Source: Lingula anatina (taxonomy: Eukaryota > Brachiopoda > Lingulata > Lingulida > Lingulidae). Taken from it: a stretch of 64,000 bases of DNA. This document shows, piece after piece, positions 1 through 39,816 of the stretch (position 1 is the first letter of the stretch; each line of letters begins with the position of its first letter). A program made the translations under genes and the position numbers. The DNA lies in assembly GCF_001039355.2 (NCBI RefSeq), contig NW_019774847.1:1-64000 (forward strand), given 5' to 3'. The notes beneath the pieces are model-generated. The model was not told the DNA's origin, did no database searches, and was given only the letters and a program-made list of their open reading frames with translations.

Positions 1-374
1 AAAAAAAAAAAAAATTGCTTAACAACATTACCATCCGCATTTACTAATTATGTGATACTGTTAATGTGGACATTCAGAAAAATGTAACTGGCACAGGGCT
101 TCAGGCCCATGGGAGTTCAAAGTCACACCTTAAACTGCCAATGTGTGATTAAAAAAAGTTCCAAGAACACTGCTAATCAGACTGGACTTGTATTTTACAG
201 CTTTTAAATACTCCTGACCACCAGTTATTTTGAAAATAAGGTTTTCCATTTATTGCATTAACAGTAAAAAAGGCAACAATACAAAGGTCATGGCTTTATG
301 TTAAAAAATAATGATTAAAATAAAATAAATAAATAACAATAATAAATAATAATACATAAGTAAATGCTACTTAC

Positions 375-3300
375 AGTTTAGCAGAGCCACACTAGCAAGT
401 GCCCACAATGGTGGAGTTTGAGGGTGCTCTAATAGATATCGTGCCTGGATGGAAGAACCAAATGGTCCTGCCAACATGAATCCATAGATGAACATGAATC
501 CAAGCCCCATCTTGGTTATGTCAGGCATAGTCAGAAACATATCCTAAAAACAAGAGATTTTAATTTTTGTTCACTTATTTCACTGTTATGCAATTACTGA
601 CCTTGAAATGAGGTTGATATGCTCTTTGGCAGTCCTCAGAAAAGTTATTTTACTTTTTTATTTACATCTAACAATACTGACTAAAAGCAAAAGCTGGGCA
701 TTTTGTTATATAATTTTATATCTGAATGCCAATGCCTTACAAGATTATCTTAAAAGGTTTAATGTCTGATTTATGGAATACCCTGAACCTGTACCAACAC
801 AATGAGGTGTGCACCTGGTATATTTTAAACATGGTCAGTAACATGTGAGATACTTAGTACTGATATTGTAAAACCCTAATTACCACCGCCAAGGAGGTTA
901 TGTTTTCACCCCTGTCTGTTTGTTTGTCATCAACATAGCTCAAAAAGTTATGAACCGATTTTGATGAAATTTTCAGGGTAGTGGTAAATGGGTAACTTAG
1001 AAGTGATTCGTTTTTGGTGGTGATCCGGATCAATAATAATAAAAAATTGCTGCCTTGGTGGAGGTCTGCGCTCTCAGAGTGCTTTTCTAGTTTTAAAATA
1101 ATCTACAACTCATTGGAATGACAATTTCAATTACTCAATTGATATACCTCATTCAGTACTTGGACAGCACAGTGCAAAACCTGCACACCAGCTACCAGAA
1201 GGAATGGGTAGTTTGACATCCCTGATTTGCCAGTGTATGCCTCAACCAAAAAGATCACATCAACAGCCAACATGCTGAGGTATGCAAAACGTATCATAAA
1301 GAGTTTCCAGTCAAATGTCCTTATACGAGGGTTCAACTCGCGCCCCACCCAGAAGTCAACCAAAATATTACCTGAAATAAAAAAAAAAAATCTTGCTTTG
1401 ATGAAAAATATATATGTGCCAAGTCAATTGTTCAGGTGTCCTGTATGTCAATTATTGTTACTGTCTTGCATTACACCATTCTTTTATCAAACAATGACGA
1501 ACAAATAGTACCCTGCTTTCAAAAAACTTCACAACTTTTATCCAATATTAACATAAAATTAGAGGGTTAAATCATTAATAGGTCTTGGTAACAAACAGTT
1601 CCCAAATTGTCAGAACCCAAACCTTGTTAAGAACGATTAAATATAATTAATCCAACTGCCATGACATACTAACCAGTGGCTTCAGGTGCAACAGCACTTG
1701 GTTTTGCCTTCCTGGCCTGGATGTACAGGGCCACACTGAGAACAAGGGACAACACTGTGGCAGCAGAAATCAACTGGAGCCACAGAGTGTGAACAACAGC
1801 CAAGTTCACCTTGAAGTAAGCATGGCCAACAGCCATGGCTACAAGACTCAACACCAGCGCTATGGAACCTGGAAATACAACTTCCTGTTAGTGAAAGGGT
1901 TTATTTAATATTAAAACTTAACATATGACCCAAAAAAGAAATATGGATGCCCAAAAGTTGATGTATTTTCATGCCCCTTCATATAAATTTGATTAAAATT
2001 AATAAAGTGAATAATTAAAGGGATAATAACTCTTTGTATGAGATCTATATTTCACAATAAAAACATTGTGAATAACTCATACAAATATATTCTGTTTTAC
2101 CACAAAAACGGCAGTTATAGCTATTATTCTGATTTTTGAGCTTGTCTTTAGACCACGTGACCTCCATTGATGGCTGTACTCTGTTAAAATCTCTTAAGAG
2201 ATTTTAACAAAAAACCAAACTTTTTAGAAAAAAACCAGAGACTAACTTTGAATGTAAAAATGGATTCATTAACCATTGGTAAGTATGGGAAAATTGTTGT
2301 GTACTCCAGGAAAATTCATTTTTTGGCCGAAACGAAGAGTTATTATCCCTTTAATTAACAGTTACTTGCATGACCTAAATACTGGAAAAAATCACGAATA
2401 ATTTGTAGTTTTTCTTCACATTTAAAGTTACTGAGGATAAAGATTATCTCTAAAGCAACATGAGAATCAGGAAAAAAAAAAAAATTAAACAGCCATATTA
2501 AAATTGAGCAATTGTATGAAAACCCACCATTGCATCTGTACTTGAGTTTCTGTGATCCTCTGACGGGGAGTCCGGATATGACCCTGCCAACTGGGAGGGC
2601 CGCCAAGACAACTTGGAACAAGAACCATCCCAACACAATCATAGTTGCCTTGGAGTCAAAATAGTCCGACACTTTCTTGGGGAACATTGGCATCCTCAAC
2701 TTGCAAGAATCCTTATGGAATGGGATAAAGCAAAGATTATTACTGGTCTGTTGTAGAATAAGTGAGCACATAAAATTACAAACTATACAACATCAAGAGC
2801 ACTTTTAAAAATCTAGTGTGTTAAACAAAAATAGATCATATTTATCTTACCTTGGCACACAGGAGATTGAGAGTGTAAAGCATAACTGGTGAAAGCAGTA
2901 TTCCAAGCAGTGCAAAAACTGGACCTGCAAGAGACTGGTCATCTTCTCCTCTTGCTTTTGACCTGGGAGGGCTAGATCTTCGTGCAACCTCAACTTTCTT
3001 TTCAGGTTCATACTATAAAAAAGTTAAAAAGGCATTAGCATATACCTTTGACAAGCCTTTAAATAATGATTTCTTATCCAAAAGAAATGAATGGTTAATA
3101 TCAAACCAAACTTTAAAACTGTGTTAGTTAATCTACAGTATGAAAAATTAGGAAGAAAAAAATTGGAAAAATCTACCTTTTCAAGCTTTCAGGCAGTGAG
3201 TTTAAATAACTCAGCAGTGCAGCAGCAAGTCCTATACACTCAGACGCAGCATAAAAAACCGACCTTGCCATTTAACGGAAACAAAATGCATCCTCCTCCG

Positions 3301-4852
3301 ACAGTTCCACAGCAAAACATGGCATCAGACCATTTTCATAACACAAACACACAGTAATATACACTGATTATTTACCTTCTGGACTCATGGTAGCATTTAA
3401 CCATTTTTTTTAAACACTGATAATGACCCTTTTTTTCAACAGCTTGTCATCAGTTTGACTAAATTACTGTAAACTTTTGCACAAAGCAAACAAATCAGCT
3501 AGCATGAGTTCAGTTACTTATGAACATCAATTAAAATTCCAAATTCTAGCATAAATAATCTATCAATAGCATCAACCACAGAATTTAATACCTGCTTTTC
3601 TGCAAGCCTTGCAGATTGCCTTGTAGGAGTAGAAGGTGTGGCTGCAGCACGGGTCTTGGAAGAACTGCGAGATTTTGAAGAACTGCGAGGTTTCCTGGCT
3701 GGGGATGGACTTTGCTTGGCTTTGCGAGAAGGACTTGCCTTGGACTTGCGCCCCGGAGATCTGCCCCGACTTCTAGATCTGGACCGTGACCTAGAACTTC
3801 TGGTGAAGTTTGACATGGCCTAAATTTAGAGAGAGACAGAGAAAAAACATGGTCAGTTTTTGCATATATCAGGTTGCTTTTTTTACTCAAAGTTCTTAGT
3901 TGATAATTTTACTAAAGGCATTGATTTCACACAAAGGAAACCATGTCAGAGATATTATATGCTGGGGGGCAAAAACTGTAGAAGTAGTTCAGCCAGTAAC
4001 CTTCAGTTCACATCTATTCTTTTATAAATTAGAGGACAGCTGTTTAACCTTGGTACACTTCACTTTTCTCCCAAGTTTCCTACTTTATAAATCTTACAGT
4101 TTTGAGCCTTATAATGATTAAATGCTTAGTGAAAAAAAGTATTTGAAAGAATCCATACAACTAAAACTATCACACAAATTTGTAATTTCTCTATCAAGCT
4201 ATCAATTAGACTTCTTCTGGTTCTCCTGCTATTTAACGCACACACACACACAAAGTAAGGAAAGATTGCCAATGTCACGCAAATTGTCAATTTGAAGGAA
4301 AATTACCTTAAAAACACCTGACAGTGGGAGTAAATAGTGCAAACTGTTAGTAGAAAGATTGAAAGGCAGGTTTACATTGCAGACAAGTCTGGCATTTTCT
4401 GTACATTTTATTTTGGCATACAGAAAAGGCCTATACAAGTGTCACATATTGCCTACAGGTAGCTAGTAATACAAAATCAAGGAAGTTTAAACACCCAGAT
4501 TTATTAAACCATGAATGAAATAATATAAATGACACTTTATGTTTTGACAATATGTGACACTGAGAAGGATCAACCACTCTTCAATGTAATGTTTAAGGGA
4601 CAACACAAGACTTCAAATTAAAACTAAAACAAACAGTAAGGAGTGGAAGCTACTCTGCAAACTCACACTTTAATTACTTACACTGATGTGTTTTTGGCTG
4701 ATAGTTTCTTCAGTTCCTTCCATATATCTTACAGTGTAGCGCCCATCTTTATTGTTCAGAACCTTGGCCCGAAACCAAAGATTACTGCCTGGCCATTTTG
4801 CATAAACTTCATCTCCCACATCATGTGACCTACTCTTTTGTGGACTGGGCAT
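375..4852 (-). CDS. LBR: Lamin B receptor (LBR), 3' end missing
   Basis: Inner nuclear membrane protein that binds lamin and chromatin through an N-terminal Tudor domain and carries a sterol C14-reductase-type membrane domain. Coding exons on the minus strand, read from splice sites and phase: 4682-4852, 3592-3819, 2851-3012, 2528-2699, 1674-1868, 1148-1371, 375-543. All phases agree and give 440 residues before the left edge. Exon 1 starts MPSPQK and encodes the Tudor domain (KWPGSNLWFRAKV, YTVRYMEGTEE). Exon 2 is an Arg-Ser block (SRSRSRSRGRSPGRK), as in vertebrate LBR. Later exons encode hydrophobic segments, including GILLSPVMLYTLNLL and MIVLGWFLFQVVLAALP, and the reductase-family motif VDFWVGRELNPRI. 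The C-terminal exons with the usual GWWGFVRHPNY-type region would lie left of base 1. TM7SF2 shares the reductase domain but lacks Tudor and RS parts, so LBR is the better call. Confidence 0.95.
883..1092. mobile_element. Dispersed repeat / MITE-like element in LBR intron
   Basis: The left end CCACCGCCAAGGAGG and right end CCTTGGTGGAGGTCTGCG form a short inverted repeat around a core that includes AGTTATGAACCGATTTTGAT. The right end continues into CTCAGAGTGCTTTTCTAG. From memory this type of unit is scattered through many invertebrate and fish genomes. It has no coding capacity. The left end looks shorter than the right, so this copy may be truncated. Confidence 0.6.
2015..2354. mobile_element. 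TTAA-flanked MITE, copy 1 (LBR intron)
   Basis: The element ends AGGGATAATAACTC at 2019 and GAGTTATTATCCCT at 2350 are perfect inverted repeats. Each side is flanked by TTAA (2015-2018 and 2351-2354). This fits a non-autonomous element that inserts at TTAA, as piggyBac-type transposases do. The interior (332 bp in total) has no reading frame of note and contains a 26-bp perfect palindrome, GTTAAAATCTCTT followed by its complement. A second copy lies at 7177-7521. Confidence 0.8.
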
Positions 4853-5110
4853 GTTTTGTGTTTTTTCCCCAATTTAAGTGTGTTCTTGTATTGCAGGTAG
4901 CTTACACCACTAGATTTAGTATCCCAAAAAATTAGGCCTACAAGTGAAATAAAATAAGCAAGAATTTATGAAGCATGCAAATCAAGTTAAATTGTGTTAT
5001 TACACCTTTTCCCATGAAAAAGATAAGCAGAAGTTAACAAAGCCCTACATAATATACACGGTGTGAATACCTGTTTTGCAGGTCTTGCAGGAGTTCCAGG
5101 CATTCTGAGT
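4853..5110 (-). promoter_or_regulatory. LBR 5' leader: non-coding exon and short upstream ORF
   Basis: Upstream of the LBR start codon, a good minus-strand acceptor (pyrimidine-rich TTGCTTATTTTATTTCAC then TTGTAG) ends at 4938, so the first coding exon probably begins at 4937 with 85 nt of leader. Farther up, a donor CAG/GTATTC lies at 5071/5070 after an ATG at 5103-5101. Spliced together, that ATG opens a 12-codon upstream ORF (MPGTPARPAKQ, then an Ala and a stop across the junction). It therefore cannot be the LBR start. The exon is inferred from splice signals only. Confidence 0.4.
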
Positions 5111-8100
5111 GCTTCTTATCTGTAATAACTTAAAACAGTACCACACTTTGTCAATTGTGCACCTGAATGTCAATGAATTAATTATTTCTAGTATACCATG
5201 ACCAAATATTCAGGTTAATTTGCAGGAAATCACACACACCCATTCATTATCACATCTCAAATTAATATATATAATGTAAGATGTTTATGGTTGTAGATAT
5301 TTGAAACTATAAAGCTGTCATGCAGGTGCCATATTTACAGTATAATCAAAACACATGGGTAAATATAATTACAAAATAAAGTCAAGAAACTAACACATTG
5401 ACATACTATAGTACTGTATTTTAACATGAATTAACAAGTCTTTTTTTTTTTTGCATTTTACTCTCATTGGCCCAATGACAATATCCTTTACGTCATTACA
5501 AAGCTCTCTGATATTTAACATTAACAGGTATTATGCCATCAAGTGAGAGACTTCCGAGATAAATACTTATAAACAATTGCTGTAATTTGCAAGCACTTAT
5601 ACAGCGTAGAGAGTAAGCCTGTGACTTACAATCAGGCAAGCTATATTAACTGGCTGTACTGATGTGCCAATCAGAACTCTTTTGGAATGTGACGAAAAAT
5701 AGTGTATTAACAGGGTATGTGATATAAATTGATTAGCTAATGGATAGTACTTCTGATCTCCGCATTCCCATTCAATTCGTCAACTTTCGTTTTAACTTGT
5801 AGTTTTCATCCAAAATCGTCCCTTAATTACACAACTCTCTTGTTTAATAGAATCCCGTTTTGCAATGTTTACCATATCATGACAGCGCTGGGAAACGCTA
5901 CTTAAAATGTCTCACCGGGAAACGTTTGCCACAGGCAGCGTCATATCATGACCTAATTTCAAGGTCGTGCCTTCATGTTTTAATATGGCCTACTTGACCT
6001 AAAAAACTATCTACCACATAGATCTCGCCAAGAATCATTTACAGTCTTGTGACATACCTCGATGTAAATTATTACTTAAAAGGGCACAATGATACAAACA
6101 ATTACGATTTATGACCAACAAATCTACACTAAATTAATAAAACCGATGCGCCGGTCGGTGACCGGGCACTTGTCATTGTTTCTTTTGCAAGCAAAGCAAA
6201 GGAATTTTGACAGCATCGACGAGATTTTGGTTAAATATGTAAGGAGCTTAAATGGATTAACATTTCCAGATGTGCAACTACCAGCCCTTTATATGTAAAT
6301 GATTGTCGACTTACCTTTAATTTCGTAAAACTTTGCTACGTTTATAAAACTCAAGTAATTAATCTACCCTTTGAACTTGAATAACCCACGCTAAAGCGTA
6401 ACCGACGCTTTGGCGGGCTTCGTTCTGATTGGCTGATAGCTGACACAAATGTAGCTAGTTGTCTGATTGGCTACTTTTGTTTGTAATTTAAATACAATAT
6501 ACCGCTAGATGACGCCACAATCAACAAAAGTCTCAATGCTCTGTTTGTCATTTCTTTAACTGTGTGTAATGATCCTTGTATTCAATCTATTCAGCAAATT
6601 ATTAAATTACGAAGGATATGTATTCTGGCTAACCATAGTGTTTTCTAACAGCCAAACAATGTATCTAGGGTTTCACAATGATGGCTAAAATTCAGTCAAG
6701 TTTTAATTTTTTTGTACTATTCATCTTTATCTTCTGTTACAAAGATAGTCACCCATTCAAATATTACTTTACCCTCAAAGATAGTCAAACCTAACTCTAA
6801 GGCTAAACCCTGTCACCTGTATTTTTAAATAAAGCATCTCCTTTACCTATGATAGTGGTAAAAACTTCTGTTGCCCTCTTGGGCTACATGTATAATCCAG
6901 AGCACGGTTATTGTTACCCAGATAGATTTTTTTCATGGACATTGATGCCAAACATCTGCTAGTTCAAAGAGCAAGGATAAATAATACTTCAGCTAAAGAT
7001 GGCAGGCAATCAAACTGACACAACTGAGAAATCAAACCTATCCCAATCCTGAGGCCTGTGTAGCCAACAAAATTTCGGAGGCTTTTGTGGTTTCAGGCAC
7101 GGCAGGGTTTTTGTTAATACAGAGCCCCTGCAGTTGTCTGCAGGTGATAATATGAAAATACCCCCCTTCCTTCATCTTAAAGGGATAATAACTCTTCGTA
7201 TGAGATTTATATTTCACAATAAAAACATTGTGAATAACTCCTAGAAATATAATATATTCTGTTTTACCACAAAAATGGCAGTTATAGCTATTATTCTGAT
7301 ATCTGAGCCTGTCTTTAGACCATGTGACCTCCATTGATGGCTATACTCTGTTAAAATCTCTTAAGAGATTTTAACAAAAAAACAATCTTTTTAGAAAAAA
7401 ACCAGGGACTATTTTTGAATATAAAAATGGATTCATTAACCATTGGTAAGTATGGGAAAATTGTTGTTTACTCCAGGAAAATTCATTTTTTGGCCGAAAC
7501 GAAGAGTTATTATACCTTTAAGATCCTATTTTAAAAAACTGAAAAGTTATCCAAAATATTGTTGCTTTTGTTCCTTTCAAATCCATGCATCAAGTTCCAG
7601 CAGTGCAACAGCAATAACAAGAGGTAATTTTTTCTAGAGCTGGAAGAACCACTATATTTGACATAATTTCAGAGGTTAAAATAACCTATCAATAACCTTA
7701 AATAACCTCATCTATTTACATAGCAATTCAAATGTAAAGCAATAAATAGTAAGTAATTTTGGCTACCTTTATTGGTTTCTTTTTACATGATTAAGGTAAA
7801 AGGCATACATATGTATATATATATTTATAATTGATATTGTGGATACCATATCAAAATTATGAACAGAAATTATAAACAGAATAGCAAGGTTCCTCAAAAA
7901 CAGGTTAATGTTTTGGAAAATGCTTAATCCGAATTTTGACTGAATGCATTTATGACTTAACTTTTTTTTAAAGTCTTTCTTTCTGTATCTCTAGTTGAAA
8001 CAATTATTCAGCAATCATTACATATAAAACAAGTGAACAAAGAAAACAAATATTCTTAAATAGACAAATCATTCTTCTATTCTACAGGTGACTTAAGATG

Positions 8101-10471
8101 ACATTTATACAAAGTCACTACATTCACATTTCAGAGATTTTTTTTTTATTTGAAGACAATACTCTCTCACATCCAAAACATCTATGATTTTGAAGTCTTT
8201 TCATTTTTCCATGCTCTTCATGAAATTATCCTTTACTGCACATCAATGCTATACTCTTCTACTCCAATAACCTTACCAAATCATCATCTATTCAGTAATG
8301 ATGCAACTCTGTTGCATATTCCATTTTCTAAATGTAACAATTAAATTTCTTCCAATATCCACAAATGACACAAGAGACTAAATTTGGCAACAAACCACTG
8401 TTGCAAATAGCCTTTGAATTACCTTGTGGTACCTTACATTCCATGCAGTTACTATTGAACATTTTAATCACATAAATCAATTGGTGACGTATTGCACTCA
8501 GTCTGTATAAAGTAAGTAGTAATCTATACCTTCTTTACAGCATTTACTTTCACTGACTAGGACACCCATAGCAAAGGCACTCAGTCATTGTGCACCTGTG
8601 CATCTCATGTAATCTCAAATATAGTTTTTTGTTTAGTTTTAATTTTGCTAAAAATGCCAAGTCTATTACCCTTTTGTTGCCACAGAAATACCATAGATGA
8701 AAACAATATCAAGAAATATACCTAGCAATGAAACTAAAAATAATTTCCTTGTTTCTTTATTTTCTGATAATTCACAGATCCGTGTATAAAAGGACAAGTG
8801 AGTTTGTGGTTGTTATGAAAAATATCAGGCAAGCAATAATATTCATTGGTGTCTTAAAGTCTTGGAATGAAATTCAGATTGCCTCTAAACATTATATTAA
8901 ACCAATCATTACATCATCATAAATATTACATGGTTACAAAGGACCCTCAAATTAATGTAATGATTACATCAACAAACACAATTATTAACTCGAGGTTTTT
9001 TATATACAGATCCATACTCTTGCCTCCAGACTTTTCGTATCTTTCAAAACCTACCTTCTGGTAGAACGATTGCCAACATTTACAAACTCGTATATATAAT
9101 AGTAAATTTTTCATATGTCAACTGAAAGACCGATCTCGTCCAAAATGTTCTGATTTTAAGGGAAGACATGAGCATTTCATCTGTACTGAAAGTAACTCTT
9201 CTTTCACTACCATTTGCATAGTTTAATGCCTGGTGTGATTTAACTGAAATGGTACATATGCAAATTAAAAACAGACTTTTAAAAAGCAATGCCCCTGGGA
9301 AAGCTAGCTATACTACCTAAAAATGCAGATAGATAGTAAAAGTTGATCAGCCCTGTAGTAGGCAAGTGGACATTGAATCTTGAAGAAATTTTACATACAG
9401 AACAGAAAAAAGTATTAATTACTTTATATCCTTCACAATTTACATGCATTATTTATATACACACGTGGTGGCCATTTCATGGCTCCAATACAATTAATAT
9501 TCTGGAACATGACAATGCACCAGTATTCATTGAATAAAACTTGGTCAAACTTGTGACAGTTTTGTACTCATGTCCCATCTTATCCAGATTCTGGATTCTT
9601 TGCACATCTTCTGTCAAGATGTTTGGTTCCTATCCCTATTGTTACACAATAAGGATTTTCAAAACATGTGCGACCAATAGCTTTCTTCACATACAATCAA
9701 CAATACTTTATTTTTGTAAGATTCCCGCCTTACTTTTGGTCTCCTTTTTTTGGAATGATGTATACTTCCTCCACAATAAAAAAGTTAAGTCTTAAAAACA
9801 AGACACTATAATGGAATTCTCCAACAACTGAATTGTAAGGAATTATATATTGGATATAAAAAGGAAACCTTATTTTTATACTATGCATTGGCATTTCAGA
9901 AGCTAGTATACCATTAATTGACCAATTGGCAATAGCTGCTAATATCTTCACCCCAAGGCATATCCATGTATTTGCTTTAATTGCTTAATTAATACTGGTG
10001 CAATATGGAGATGTCCTCAAGTGCAGAAAACCTTGTAAGCTCACAAATTCTTTCTTCCATATGTCTTGAATATATGTAAGTGCAAAGCAGCGAAAAGCTA
10101 CATGATATAATAATCTTTTTGCCAAGTTCCCAAGCTTTAGCAGCTTATAACTTCTGACAAGTAAAATGAAAGATTCAAATGGGCTTTACAACTGGGTGCT
10201 TCAGTGGCATGGGGAACGTAACTGAGTCCAGTCCAAAGAGATTTCATGACGGTCAAAACCTTCTGGTCCTGGCATTTTTATATCAGCAGATACTGCTTTA
10301 AGGACCTCTGCTTCACCATATATTTTCAAATGATAACCCATAATATAGATATGAAGCTTTCAAGAAGAGAGGGCTCCTATAAAATACAGCCATGTTAAAA
10401 GGATGTCTCCTTCCTCCTTGTGGCAGCACCTGTATAATGGTCTTGTTGTTCATCACACTGTGTATAGAGAT
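5111..10471. other. LBR-Ena/VASP spacer and Ena 3' flank
   Basis: No gene is supported in these 5.4 kb. The stretch at about 5900-6540 is richer in CpG and has two CTGATTGGCT sites (inverted CCAAT boxes, near 6424 and 6462), so it may hold the LBR promoter. A TTAA MITE occupies 7177-7521. The part nearest 10471 should be the Ena 3' untranslated region; its end is not determined. The remainder is AT-rich sequence with only short chance ORFs. Confidence 0.5.
7177..7521. mobile_element. TTAA-flanked MITE, copy 2 (LBR-Ena spacer)
   Basis: This is a second copy of the 2015-2354 element in the same orientation, with TTAA at 7177-7180 and 7518-7521. The left end AGGGATAATAACTC is intact, and the right end has one change (TATACCT for TATCCCT). 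The internal palindrome is kept. The two copies differ by scattered substitutions and small indels, so they are separate old insertions rather than a recent duplication. Confidence 0.8.
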
Positions 10472-38144
<27,673 letters not shown>

Positions 38145-38609
38145 TTCCGATTTTAGTTCCCGATTTTTTTTAATTTCGCCAATGAACTTCTTGCAATGTT
38201 GATATTATCGTTTCAATTCATCGGTTTGGTAGTGCACCTTTGTTCACTTCTTATAACTGAACCGATGATTAATAGAGCATCTACATCTATAAGTAAATGG
38301 TATATTTTTAGGCCAACCCCTTTCAAACCTTCAAGCCGTCGCCATTTTTCGTATGGAGTAACAATCATGAATGTCACTCATTGGCTAATATTCCGACCCT
38401 ACCTAAATGTAGCTAATATGAATAAAATTCTTTTGCTGTATGGGTAAAGTAAATAATTGACACCATTTCTGGTGTTATCATTTCGTTAATATTTGTCCCA
38501 GGAAGATAAGGCTTAATTCCTTATCAATTATATTCCGCAGCTAATCACTGAAAGCGAGGCTCGAAGCAGGTGCTAGACGTGGAGAAGACGAGACATATTT
38601 ACTACTAAA
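38145..38609. promoter_or_regulatory. Divergent promoter region, Ena/VASP and SRP9
   Basis: Only 465 bp separate the Ena start codon (minus) from the SRP9 start codon (plus), so both promoters and leaders must lie here or overlap. GTCGCCATTTTTCG at about 38338-38351 contains a GCCATTTT core like a YY1 site. No TATA box at a convincing distance was seen. Transcription starts cannot be placed from sequence alone. Confidence 0.5.
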
Positions 38610-39647
38610 ATGACTTATTTGACCAGTTGGGACGAATTTTCAAAAGCCGCAGAAAGACTGTACATCTCTGATCCAAATAAGGTTTGTTGATATAAGGCAG
38701 AAAATCACAAAATGTAATTGTAAAGCCGTGAGAAATACATGCACGAGTGAACCACGAGTGAGATTTGTCTCATAAAGTTTAACAGCAGTTACAATGTATT
38801 TGATAAATCACTCTAAAACCAATCATGTAACCATTGCATTATCATACTTGTACTCTTAGTTGTTGTTGCAAATTGAGTTATTCAACACCATTTTAATGGA
38901 TAATTTCTAGCCATATTTCAGTAAGATTCGCCCTACAAAGGAAATGTTAAGTTTTTTGTTTTGTTTTCTTTTTTAGAATTAGAGCAATGGGTAATGGAAT
39001 CTGTTATCTTTTTTAGTGCCGTTTTGTGGTGAAGTACAGACATTGTGATGGGAAATTAAACATAAAAATTACAGATGATCAAGTGGTAAGTTATTTGTCT
39101 TTAATCTTTTATAGCATCTTTGAAATTAAGAATATAATTTATATTGAATAGAATTCGGAAAGACTGGAGAAGTCCAAATTCATTAACATATTTGTAATTA
39201 TAAGGATAAGTACTGCACTTATTGTTGACTTTGTTTCATGCAACACTGATATATTTATATTAATTTTCCAATAAATATTGAATTGATATGTTTTTGATTT
39301 TCATTTTCAAAATTCAGTTAGGTGGTGACTTTGATTAATATCTTTGCCATTCAAATAATTAGTTTGGCAATTTGCTTACTCGTTTTTGATATTTTAAACA
39401 AATAATTTAAAGCCCTTTTTAGATGTTAACTTATCATTTGTATCATTTGTCAAACAGTTTGAAAGTTTCTTGCAGATCTGTAAATTTAAATATAAAACAT
39501 CTGCTGTAACACAATATAGCTACATAGTGTAAGTTCTTCTATTTCAAGTGTCTCCAGTACAGGACAGAGCATTCCCAAGATGTGAAGAAACTAGAAAAAC
39601 TGACAAATCAGCTTATGAGACACATGGCATCTAAAGAAACAAAGTGA
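38610..39647 (+). CDS. SRP9: Signal recognition particle 9 kDa subunit (SRP9)
   Basis: SRP9 pairs with SRP14 on the Alu domain of SRP RNA and slows translation while the ribosome is brought to the ER. Three plus-strand exons: 38610-38681, 39017-39085 and 39549-39647, all in phase 0, giving 79 residues (human SRP9 is 86). The protein begins MTYLTSWDEFSKAAERLYIS, matching the family's W-E/D-E-F-x-x-A-A-E-x-L-Y start. It continues CRFVVKYRHCDGKLNIKITD, then CLQYRTEHSQDVKKLEKL, and ends RHMASKETK. ATG at 38610 follows ACTAAA. It is divergent from the Ena gene. Exons 2 and 3 occur again at 40055-40123 and 40587-40685, and either pair could complete the transcript. Confidence 0.95.
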
Positions 39648-39798
39648 TGAACTTAAAGTGTCCATTGGAAGTGGACTTAACTGAGAGCCAGGTGTTTGTT
39701 TGCCTGTTTTTGACTCAACAACCATTGATAAATGTAAGGTTGTGCACCACAACTGAGGGGAAAAGTGCAATGTCTCTGTGCTTGATGTAAGCAGCCAA
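38783..39798. repeat. 1.0-kb direct duplication covering SRP9 exons 2-3, copy 1
   Basis: Begins CAGCAGTTACAATG and ends GATGTAAGCAGCCAA. It aligns with 39817-40835 at roughly 99% identity: I noticed about a dozen differences, nearly all in introns or untranslated sequence. It is separated from copy 2 by a (TAA)n run and an N at 39816. Confidence 0.95.
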
Positions 39799-39816
39799 TA
39801 ATAATAATAATAATAN

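Noticed and set aside
6089-6298. 69-codon ORF with FDSIDEILVKYVRSLNGL
   Set aside because: It looks protein-like, but I could not match it to a family or find splice partners; it lies in the probable LBR promoter area.
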